From Chloroflexota bacterium (GTDB lineage: Bacteria; Chloroflexota; Anaerolineae; Anaerolineales; UBA11579), in assembly GCA_003486225.1 (NCBI GenBank), contig DNGN01000088.1, positions 1 through 5,666 on the forward strand: a DNA stretch of 5,666 nt. The letters are read 5' to 3'. Position 1 is the first letter of the stretch. Each line of letters opens with the position of its first letter. The notes beneath the pieces are model-generated. The model was given only the letters and a program-made list of their open reading frames with translations. It did not search any database and was not told the origin of the DNA. The position numbers and the translations under genes were made by a program. This document shows, piece after piece, positions 1 through 5,267 of the stretch.

Positions 1-1064
1 CTGCGTCCGGGAGGAGCGAAAGCGCCGATCATGGTACGGCTGAGGGACTGCACGCCGGTGAGCGCAAAACCTGCCAGCGAGGTAATGGCAAAGAAACCAG
101 CGATGGTGGTATTGAAATAGATCAGGACCACGGAGAGGATCATCAGCAAGAGCGATTGGATCAGTCCGCGTTTGAAGCCCATCTTTTCGCCCCACACGCC
201 ATATAGGTAAGCACCCGCTACGCTGGCTACCTGCACCACGATCATCATAATGATCAGGTCCTGCTGCTGCATGCCATAGAGGACAGCCCCGATGATGGCG
301 GCGAAGTCGAGGGCGGCGATAATACCATCATTGTAAACCAGGAAAGCCAGCATAAATTTGAGAAACTCGCGGTACTGGTTCACGGAGCGGAAGGTCCGCT
401 GCAGGCGGCGGAAGGCCACCCGGATATAATTATCGCCTGCTTTCAGCGGGCGCGGTTCGGCTTTTTCTTTCAGCCAGAACCACATCGGAATGGTTGAAAG
501 AGCAAAGAAGATGGCCGTAATAATAAAGGATAGGCGTGTGACAAAATCCCCACCGATCAGCATGATGAGTGCCAGCACGATCAGGAGACACACGATCCCG
601 CCGACAGAACCCACTGCCCAGCCATTGCCGGAGACTTTGCTGAGCTCTTCCTGGCTGGCAATTTCTGGCAGCAGGGCATTATAGAAAACCTGCCCACCGC
701 GGTAACCAATCTCGGCAAGGATAAAGAACAGCATCCCGGTGAAGACGCTGCCTTTCTGCACGGTAAACAGCAGGGCAGTAAAGATCACCGAAACCGAGGT
801 CATGAAAAACAGGATGGTTTTCTTTTTGCCAGAGTAGTCGGCAATCGCTCCCAGGATAGGGGCAATCACCGCCACCACCAGCATCGCGATCCCGGTCGCA
901 ACCCCCCACAAACGGGTGCCTTCAGAACCACCCACAACTGCCCCCTGAAAATATGCTGAATAAACTGCCAGCAAGACCACTGCAGCGTACGCGGAATTAC
1001 CAAAATCGTACAGATACCAGGCCCAGTGTTCTTTTCGTTTTGCAGCTGCATCTAAAGCCATCAT
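1..1064 (-). CDS. UMF1/Atg22-family MFS transporter, 3' end beyond the window
   Basis: An inner-membrane major facilitator protein of the UMF1/Atg22-like group; its substrate cannot be told from sequence. The frame is open without a stop from the start at 1064 to the window edge, giving 354 residues of a family usually a little over 400 long, so roughly the last two helices are missing. Family hallmarks are visible: the N-terminal WAWYLYDFGNSAYA (14-27), the MFS loop after helix 2 ADYSGKKKT (75-83), FYNALLPEI (127-135), a central charged cytoplasmic stretch (about 198-236), FLVYNDG opening the second half (241-247) and GVQSLSRTM near helix 10 (337-345). Two ATGs stand in tandem. The first is chosen because AGGAG lies 6 nt upstream; the second, 9 nt away, would also work. 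The gene follows murE by 100 nt on the same strand. Eukaryotic Atg22 exports amino acids from vacuoles, but that function should not be carried over to this protein. Confidence 0.88.
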   Translation of the reverse strand, partial: MMALDAAAKRKEHWAWYLYDFGNSAYAAVVLLAVYSAYFQGAVVGGSEGTRLWGVATGIAMLVVAVIAPILGAIADYSGKKKTILFFMTSVSVIFTALLFTVQKGSVFTGMLFFILAEIGYRGGQVFYNALLPEIASQEELSKVSGNGWAVGSVGGIVCLLIVLALIMLIGGDFVTRLSFIITAIFFALSTIPMWFWLKEKAEPRPLKAGDNYIRVAFRRLQRTFRSVNQYREFLKFMLAFLVYNDGIIAALDFAAIIGAVLYGMQQQDLIIMMIVVQVASVAGAYLYGVWGEKMGFKRGLIQSLLLMILSVVLIYFNTTIAGFFAITSLAGFALTGVQSLSRTMIGAFAPPGR

Positions 1065-1164
1065 TTAACTCTCCTAAAAAATATTCTCCCTAAGGGGGCA
1101 ACCAGATTCATTATTAATTAACCCTGTCAGAAAAAAAAGGTGACAGCGGTTCTTCCTCATTTCG
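1065..1164 (-). other. murE-transporter intergenic region with a 6-bp inverted repeat
   Basis: This 100-nt gap holds a perfect inverted repeat, CTGTCA/TGACAG (arms 1124-1129 and 1141-1146), separated by 11 nt that contain a run of eight Ts on the minus strand. Because the T run is inside the loop rather than after the stem, it does not look like a standard intrinsic terminator. It could be a dyad operator or a weak RNA hairpin. An AT-rich stretch follows (about 1107-1122 on the plus strand), then a weak CCC/GGG dyad and the T-rich leader ending in the transporter's SD. I found no convincing -35/-10 pair. Confidence 0.4.
1071..1075 (-). promoter_or_regulatory. Ribosome binding site of the UMF1-family transporter
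   Basis: AGGAG lies 6 nt before the first of two tandem ATG codons (1064 and 1061). It is embedded in TTTTTTAGGAGAG, which is identical to the leader end of murE. Confidence 0.75.
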
Positions 1165-2706
1165 CTATAATTCCTGGGTCGGCAGGTAAGGCATTGACGG
1201 GCCTTGCTTGCCCAGCATCTCCGCTAGGGCGGCGCGCATTGCGGTGCGGTCATCCCAGGGATACTCCGTCTCAATAAAACACATCGACTGCTCGTGCCCT
1301 TTGCCCAGGGCAAAAACCAGGTCACCGGGCTGTGCCAGGCGCAAGCCAAAACGGATGGCCTCGCCACGGTCCGGGATGCGGAAAAAGCTCTTGCCCTCTA
1401 CGCCACCCTGGCTTTCAGCCCCGGCGGCCATCTCTGCCAAAATCTCGTCCAGCGATTCTGTGCGGGGGTCTTCTGCCGTGAGGACGGTCAGGTCGGCCAT
1501 CTGCGCTGAGAACTCGGCCATCATGCGGCGTTTTTGTTTATCGCGCAGACCAGCAGAACCAAATACAGCAATTACCTGGCCATTGGTCATCTCACGACCG
1601 GCTTCCAAAGCCGCCTTGAGCGCGTATGGCGTGTGGGCAAAATCCACCACAGCCAGGAATGCCTGCCCCATATCAATGCGCTCCATGCGCCCCGGCACCC
1701 CGGCCAAAGAACGAATGCCAGCAGCTGCAGTGTGTGGGTCAATGCCTAAACCCACGACCGCAGCCGAGAGGGCAGCCAAACAATTCCAGATATTGTAATT
1801 CCCAATCATGCGGGTTTCCACAGGAAGATCAAAACCCGGACCGTGAGCAACAAAACGCAACACCTCCGGAGTATTCTCGATCTGGTCGGCCCAGACCTGC
1901 GCCCCGGCTGATTGACCATAACTGATCTGCCGGACTTTCGCCCGTTGAGACAAGGGCTCATAGGAGCGGTCATCCAGGTTGAGCACAGCCAGCGGTTCGA
2001 TCGGGTTTTGTTTTTGCTTGGGAGCGGACAGTCCTTCGAACAAACGGGCTTTGGCTTGCATGTAGGCTTCCCAGGAGCCATGATAGTCCAGGTGTTCGTG
2101 GGTGATATTGGTGACCACCCCGATATCAAAATCTGACCCCAAGACCCGCCTCGCGGCCAGGCCGTGGGAGGTGGTCTCCAAGATGACATGCGTCAGGCCC
2201 GCATCAGCGATCTGGCGCAGGTACTTTTGCACATCAAATACTTCCGGGGTGGTGACATGCAAACCTGTATCCAGCTGCTGGTCCCCAATGACCGCATTGA
2301 CGGTTGAGATCATACCAGCCCGCAGGCCAGCGGCCTTCAGGATCTGGAACAGGAAGTTAACCGTGGTCGTCTTTCCATCGGAGCCGGTAACACCTATCAG
2401 GGTGAGGTCGTTGGCCGGGTAGTCATAGAAAGCTGCGGCGATATGCGCCAGCACCCCGCGGCAGTCCTCCACCCGCAGATAGGGGACCTCCAGCGCCAGG
2501 TCCTGGCTGCCGATGACAGCCGCTGCCCCTTTCTGAAGCGCGTGCGGGATATATTGATGCCCATCAATGCGGTCGCTGGTGGCCACAAATACATCTCCTG
2601 GCTGCACTAGGCGAGAATCGACTGCGATCCCGTTTATTATTACAGACGGAGCTGTTTCAGCCAAGGGGTAATTTGTGAGCAATGCCTTTAGATCTTTCTG
2701 CGGCAT
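1165..2706 (-). CDS. murE: MurE-type UDP-MurNAc-tripeptide synthetase
   Basis: A cytoplasmic ATP-dependent Mur ligase that adds the third amino acid to UDP-MurNAc-L-Ala-D-Glu in peptidoglycan synthesis. At 513 aa it has normal length and three domains. The N-terminal substrate domain has VDSRLVQPGDVFVA (29-42) and DGH (48-50). The ATPase domain has P-loop VTGSDGKTTT (106-115), TTPE (152-155), ETTSHG (177-182), HEHLDYHG (203-210) and K219 in QAKARLF, the expected carbamylated lysine. The C-terminal domain has GRMERID (339-345), DFAHTPYAL (355-363), GLRDKQKR (386-393), EDPR (412-415) and GKGHEQ (468-473). The P-loop usually reads TGTNGKT and the third-residue motif DNPR in DAP-adding enzymes, so the added amino acid is not settled. 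ATG at 2706 is chosen over the in-frame GTG at 2730 because AGGAG lies 7 nt upstream of it and the GTG sits inside the terminator stem. A strong terminator precedes the gene. Confidence 0.93.
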   Translation of the reverse strand: MPQKDLKALLTNYPLAETAPSVIINGIAVDSRLVQPGDVFVATSDRIDGHQYIPHALQKGAAAVIGSQDLALEVPYLRVEDCRGVLAHIAAAFYDYPANDLTLIGVTGSDGKTTTVNFLFQILKAAGLRAGMISTVNAVIGDQQLDTGLHVTTPEVFDVQKYLRQIADAGLTHVILETTSHGLAARRVLGSDFDIGVVTNITHEHLDYHGSWEAYMQAKARLFEGLSAPKQKQNPIEPLAVLNLDDRSYEPLSQRAKVRQISYGQSAGAQVWADQIENTPEVLRFVAHGPGFDLPVETRMIGNYNIWNCLAALSAAVVGLGIDPHTAAAGIRSLAGVPGRMERIDMGQAFLAVVDFAHTPYALKAALEAGREMTNGQVIAVFGSAGLRDKQKRRMMAEFSAQMADLTVLTAEDPRTESLDEILAEMAAGAESQGGVEGKSFFRIPDRGEAIRFGLRLAQPGDLVFALGKGHEQSMCFIETEYPWDDRTAMRAALAEMLGKQGPSMPYLPTQEL

Positions 2707-2713
2707 ACGCGCT

Positions 2714-2718
2714 CTCCT
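2714..2718 (-). promoter_or_regulatory. Ribosome binding site of murE, abutting a terminator
   Basis: AGGAG, 7 nt before ATG 2706, decides the murE start. It follows directly on the seven-T run of the upstream terminator, so the SD is within the tail of any read-through transcript and outside the hairpin. Confidence 0.8.
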
Positions 2719-2753
2719 AAAAAAAGACACCCGAGTATGATTCGGGCGTCTTT
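2719..2753 (-). terminator. Rho-independent terminator after the F0 genes
   Basis: On the minus strand the RNA forms a 12-bp stem, AAAGACGCCCGA with TCGGGTGTCTTT, around a 7-nt loop, followed by seven Ts (2725-2719). One pair is a G-U wobble on the minus-strand RNA but an A-C mismatch on the plus strand, so the hairpin is built for minus-strand transcripts. It starts 41 nt after the atpF stop and ends at the murE SD. It would stop or attenuate transcription from the ATP synthase genes into murE. Confidence 0.85.
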
Positions 2754-2794
2754 GTGTTCCATCTTACTCGACTATACAACCAAGAAAAAGCCTG

Positions 2795-3517
2795 CTATTT
2801 CAGGTTTTGCCGCATGGATTCAAGCTGTCCGGCAACAGAGCCATCCATCACTTTATCGCCCACGCGCACCACCAGCCCGCCCATGATGGCCGGGTTGACT
2901 TTGAAAGTCACCGATCCCTGGCCTTTGAGCACCTGGTCTTTGACAGTCTTTTGTTCAGCGTCGGTCAGCGGAAGTGCACTGGTCACCACAGCAGAATCAC
3001 CTTCCACGGGTTCCACCACCGAGACTTTGCCTGATTTGATGCCGGAGAAAAATTCGTCGATCAGGGCATGCTGGCGTTTTTCATCCAGGGCCTCACCGAC
3101 CAATTTTTGCGTGGCAGCCATCGCCAGGGCAGCAATTTGTCCACGGACTTCACCCAAAACCCGGTTGCGCTCTTCTTCAATATCTGCCAGAGCGTTTTTG
3201 CGGGTATCGGCAGCATCTTTTTCAGCTGCAACTTTAATATCGCGATTGGCTTCTTCGGCACGCACGGTCGCTTCACGCACGATCTCAGATGCTTTGTTCT
3301 GCGCTTCAACGATGATCTGCTCTGCTTTGGCTTCGGCGTTGGCACGCGCATCAGCGGCCACGCGGGCGTCTTCCAGTCCTTTTGCAATCTTCTCACGGCG
3401 ATCCGAGAGCATTTTTATGATTGGCTTGTACACCCAGGCCCGCAAAACCACAAACAGGATCCCGAAGTTGAAGAGCTGGACAAATACATATCCTAAGTTA
3501 ATACCTAGAGCTTCCAA
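2795..3517 (-). CDS. atpF: F0 subunit b fused to the C-terminal domain of subunit delta
   Basis: Peripheral stalk protein of the F-type ATP synthase, anchored in the membrane by one helix and linking F0 to F1. Of 240 aa, residues 5-29 are the transmembrane helix, followed by the b-family stretch KPIIKMLSDRREKIAKGLEDA (31-51), a long charged coiled coil to about 125, and the b-type end LGEVRGQIAALAMAATQKLV with DEKRQHALIDEF. Typical b subunits end near there (about 155-170 aa). Residues ~165-240 instead match the end of subunit delta (AtpH/OSCP): VVTSALPLTDAEQ (177-189) and VNPAIMGGLVVRVGDKVMDGS (207-227), then QLESMRQNL. Delta's N-terminal helical bundle is absent. The start is TTG, chosen because AGGAGG lies 6 nt upstream and the b homology begins at once; no ATG is near. 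It lies 19 nt after atpE, and a terminator follows. Subunit identity is firm; the stator arrangement is unknown. Confidence 0.93.
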   Translation of the reverse strand: MEALGINLGYVFVQLFNFGILFVVLRAWVYKPIIKMLSDRREKIAKGLEDARVAADARANAEAKAEQIIVEAQNKASEIVREATVRAEEANRDIKVAAEKDAADTRKNALADIEEERNRVLGEVRGQIAALAMAATQKLVGEALDEKRQHALIDEFFSGIKSGKVSVVEPVEGDSAVVTSALPLTDAEQKTVKDQVLKGQGSVTFKVNPAIMGGLVVRVGDKVMDGSVAGQLESMRQNLK

Positions 3518-3523
3518 AACTCA

Positions 3524-3529
3524 CCTCCT
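3524..3529 (-). promoter_or_regulatory. Strong ribosome binding site for the TTG start of atpF
   Basis: AGGAGG, extended to AGGAGGTGA, is a nearly complete anti-SD match 6 nt before TTG 3517. It supports the non-ATG start and sits inside the 19-nt atpE-atpF gap. Confidence 0.85.
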
Positions 3530-3536
3530 GGAGTAC

Positions 3537-3776
3537 TTAACCAACCACGAACAGAATCAAGAGTGCCACAACCAAGCAGTAAATAGCTACCGCTTCAGCA
3601 AATGCAATTCCCAAGATCATGTTGGTTTGAATATTACCGGATGCATCGGGGTTGCGGCCCATCGCCTGCACAGCACCACTCACCACGATACCAATCCCAG
3701 CGCCCGCGCCGATCGCACCGATCATTGCTAAACCTGCGCCAATCAATTTTGCTGCAATTACAATATCACCTACCAT
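3537..3776 (-). CDS. atpE: F0F1 ATP synthase subunit c
   Basis: Proteolipid that forms the rotating c-ring in the membrane and carries the coupling ion. It is 79 aa, a normal length, with two hydrophobic helices (about 5-38 and 52-77). Helix 1 has the GAGAGIG glycine motif (23-29) used for tight helix packing. The polar loop has RNPD (41-44), which contacts gamma/epsilon. The ion-binding carboxylate is E61 in AFAEAVAIY. The residue after it is Ala, not Ser/Thr, and the helix-1 position equivalent to the Na+-ligand Gln of Ilyobacter is Ile28, so proton coupling is the better prediction. The start ATG at 3776 has GGAGG 10 nt upstream, a little long; no other start is in frame nearby. The gene lies 93 nt after atpB, beyond two small hairpins, and 19 nt before atpF. 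Confidence 0.97.
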   Translation of the reverse strand: MVGDIVIAAKLIGAGLAMIGAIGAGAGIGIVVSGAVQAMGRNPDASGNIQTNMILGIAFAEAVAIYCLVVALLILFVVG

Positions 3777-3869
3777 TATGACAATGCCTCCAATTTTTTA
3801 TTTTCTCGAGTGTCTTCCTCACTCGCAAGGAATCTGTACGAGCATTCCGCTCGGTTGTTTCAATCTGAC
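3777..3869 (-). promoter_or_regulatory. atpB-atpE spacer with two hairpins and an A-rich atpE leader
   Basis: On the minus strand two perfect small hairpins occur in tandem: CGAGC/GCTCG with a 5-nt loop (3839-3853), and CGAGTG/CACTCG with a 7-nt loop (3807-3825). An unstructured A-rich stretch, AGAAAATAAAAAATT, and the SD GGAGG (3787-3791) follow. No T run follows either stem, so they are not typical terminators. In E. coli an AU-rich region ahead of atpE boosts its translation, giving the high c-subunit ratio. This spacer has the right place and composition for a similar role, or for mRNA processing, but that is inference. Confidence 0.55.
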
Positions 3870-4916
3870 CTAATGGTCACCATGTCCATGCGATTCGGTT
3901 GCCTGGGCCATAAAGACCATGGTGAGCATACCGAACACAACTGCCTGAATGAGCCCAATAAAGAACTCGAGCATCAGGAAACCGCTCTGTGCAAAAATCG
4001 GCACAAGCGAACCAATCACAAACAAGAGCACCGAACCGGCGAAGATATTTCCAAATAAACGGAAAGAGAACGAAAGGATCTTCGCGAACTCGGAGATCAA
4101 TTCCAGTATGCCTACGGCAAAGTCGATCACACCAAAGATGGGCACCTTGAACAAGGTTTTGGTATTCCAGAACTTGTTAAGATAACCAACCCCATTGGAT
4201 TTGAAACCGATGTACTGCACGGCAGCCACGGCAATCAACGCCAGGGCGATGGTGAAGTTCAGGTCGGTTGAAGCCACCCTGACGAATGGCACAATCATAT
4301 AGCCTTGATCAGCATGGGCTTCTTCAGCTCCGGCTTCTTCGGCATGGTCGCCTTCCGCTGGAGCAGCTTCCTCGGCATGTTCTTCACCTTTGACAATCGT
4401 GTACACACCCGGGAACAATTCTTCTTTTTCGAAGCCGTGTACACCTTCAGCATGGACAGGTTCAATCCAGCCGATGCTGTCCACCCCCGGGATCAGCTCT
4501 GTCCAGTTCCAGACCAAGACCATCAGGGTGATGGTGGCGAAGACGGGAAAGATCTGCTTGGTCCATTTACCAGCAGTACCTTCTGTGAGGTTGTAAAGCG
4601 CTTCAAGAAGGGCCTCGACGGCACTTGAAATGCCTTTGGGAACTGCGTTTTCCTGCCGGGTAGCTCGTCGCACGCCTAAAGCGATCAGCAGCAAGATCAC
4701 ATCCGCCACCAGCATGGCAACAATGGTGTTCGTGATGTTCACTTCCTGTCCATTAAACGAGAAACCGGTATGGAAGACAACTTCCGCAGGCAATTGAACA
4801 TGTGGTTGGATGGGGGGGTACGCCTGGGCCGCAAAGTAGCTTAAGATCATGAAAGCTAGAACGAACCAGCGATTGACACCCCAGCGCCAACCGGTTTTCT
4901 TCTCATTCTGCGTCAC
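3870..4916 (-). CDS. atpB: F0F1 ATP synthase subunit a, with a His/Glu-rich loop insert
   Basis: Membrane stator subunit that forms the two ion half-channels against the c-ring. It is 348 aa, well above the usual 230-290. Hydrophobic segments lie around 15-33, 62-82, 122-143, 220-238, 260-280, 285-308 and 313-338. The essential arginine is R286 in FSFRLFGN; Q324 matches E. coli Q252. The E. coli pair E219/H245 appears here as S295/E317, by my hand alignment. Between ELIPG (140-144) and VRVASTDLN (212-220) is an insert of about 50 residues rich in His, Glu and Ala, predicted to lie outside the cell. The tail ends ESHGHGDH. The start is uncertain by three codons. GTG 4916 has AGGAGG 9 nt upstream; ATG 4925 directly touches that AGGAGG with no spacer, so I prefer GTG. 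Either way it overlaps the end of the atpZ-like gene, suggesting translational coupling. Confidence 0.93.
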   Translation of the reverse strand: MTQNEKKTGWRWGVNRWFVLAFMILSYFAAQAYPPIQPHVQLPAEVVFHTGFSFNGQEVNITNTIVAMLVADVILLLIALGVRRATRQENAVPKGISSAVEALLEALYNLTEGTAGKWTKQIFPVFATITLMVLVWNWTELIPGVDSIGWIEPVHAEGVHGFEKEELFPGVYTIVKGEEHAEEAAPAEGDHAEEAGAEEAHADQGYMIVPFVRVASTDLNFTIALALIAVAAVQYIGFKSNGVGYLNKFWNTKTLFKVPIFGVIDFAVGILELISEFAKILSFSFRLFGNIFAGSVLLFVIGSLVPIFAQSGFLMLEFFIGLIQAVVFGMLTMVFMAQATESHGHGDH

Positions 4917-5211
4917 TGTCTGCATCCTCCTGTAAAATTTCTTTGTGTGTGGCCTCTGACTGCTGGTCAGTCTGTTGCTTTTTGGCGTAAACTCGCGTAC
5001 TCCAGAACAGGACAACCGCAGTCAAAGGTACACTTACAACGATTAAGATTATCGTGTATAGATGTTTTGAATTTTCTAATGTTTTATCGAGCCATAATCC
5101 GAGAAATATGGCTGCGGCCAAGATGAGTGTGGGCACCACACAACCCAGGCCAAGGCCAACCAAAGCTGCTTTCAGAGGAGATTGGGGTTGGGTTTTGGCG
5201 GGTGTTTTCAT
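4903..5211 (-). CDS. AtpZ/AtpI-like ATP synthase accessory membrane protein
   Basis: A 102-aa protein with two membrane helices (about 14-40 and 51-72), a short basic N terminus and a hydrophilic acidic tail (75-102). The first helix ends in FLGLWLDKTL (36-45), the G-x-x-LD pattern seen in the small AtpZ/AtpI proteins encoded at the head of many atp operons. AtpI helps assemble the c-ring in some bacteria, and AtpZ has been linked to cation transport; neither role can be shown here. Identification rests on this motif, the size, the helix pattern and the position directly before atpB, whose start it overlaps by 14-23 nt. ATG 5211 is the only good start, although no clear SD precedes it: upstream is TTTTAAAG, and the predicted transcript leader is only about 12 nt. 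A very good promoter lies just upstream. Confidence 0.8.
   Translation of the reverse strand: MKTPAKTQPQSPLKAALVGLGLGCVVPTLILAAAIFLGLWLDKTLENSKHLYTIILIVVSVPLTAVVLFWSTRVYAKKQQTDQQSEATHKEILQEDADSDAE
4926..4931 (-). promoter_or_regulatory. Ribosome binding site of atpB inside the atpZ-like gene
   Basis: AGGAGG lies inside the last codons of the upstream gene. It is 9 nt from GTG 4916 and 0 nt from ATG 4925, so the spacing favours the GTG start of atpB. Confidence 0.7.
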
Positions 5212-5229
5212 CTTTAAAACGGCTCGCGA

Positions 5230-5257
5230 ATTATATCATAAGACATTAATACGTCAA
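5230..5257 (-). promoter_or_regulatory. Sigma-70-type promoter for the F0 gene cluster
   Basis: On the minus strand, TTGACG (5257-5252) is followed after 16 nt by a perfect TATAAT (5235-5230). An extended -10 TG dinucleotide precedes it (TGATATAAT). The -35 box begins 10 nt after the nuoN stop codon. Transcription should start near 5223-5224, leaving a leader of about 12 nt before the ATG at 5211. This gives the ATP synthase genes their own promoter, independent of the nuo genes. I see no terminator between nuoN and this site, so read-through from nuo is also possible. Confidence 0.8.
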
Positions 5258-5267
5258 CAAATGCGCT

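Noticed and set aside
679..1051. Short minus-strand frames over the transporter region
   Set aside because: They are alternate frames of the longer continuous frame from 1064 to the left edge, which carries the UMF1-family motifs.
1065..1130. Promoter for the UMF1-family transporter
   Set aside because: A CTGACA box and AT-rich boxes exist, but no -10 box occurs at a suitable 15-19 nt spacing, so I do not call one.
1124..1146. CTGTCA/TGACAG dyad as the murE terminator
   Set aside because: The T run is within the loop and no T run follows the stem, so it lacks the normal layout of an intrinsic terminator.
1208..1798. Plus-strand open frame of 196 codons inside murE
   Set aside because: It is wholly antisense to conserved MurE motifs, has low-complexity Ala/Arg/Ser composition and no translation signals.
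2707..2730. Eight-codon N-terminal extension of MurE from GTG 2730
   Set aside because: The codon lies in the terminator stem and has no SD, whereas ATG 2706 has AGGAG at 7 nt.
2754..3731. Plus-strand open frame of 325 codons across atpF and atpE
   Set aside because: It is antisense to two certain genes, its product is Ser/Ala/Arg-rich and matches no family I know, and no SD or promoter supports it. The frame stays open because of the codon composition of the coding strand.
3537..3776. Sodium-coupled c subunit
   Set aside because: The residue after E61 is Ala and the helix-1 Gln position is Ile, so the usual sodium ligands are absent.
4926..5015. Long N-terminal extension of AtpB from 5015
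   Set aside because: It lies inside the atpZ-like coding region in another frame, has no subunit a similarity, and a strong SD sits just before 4916.
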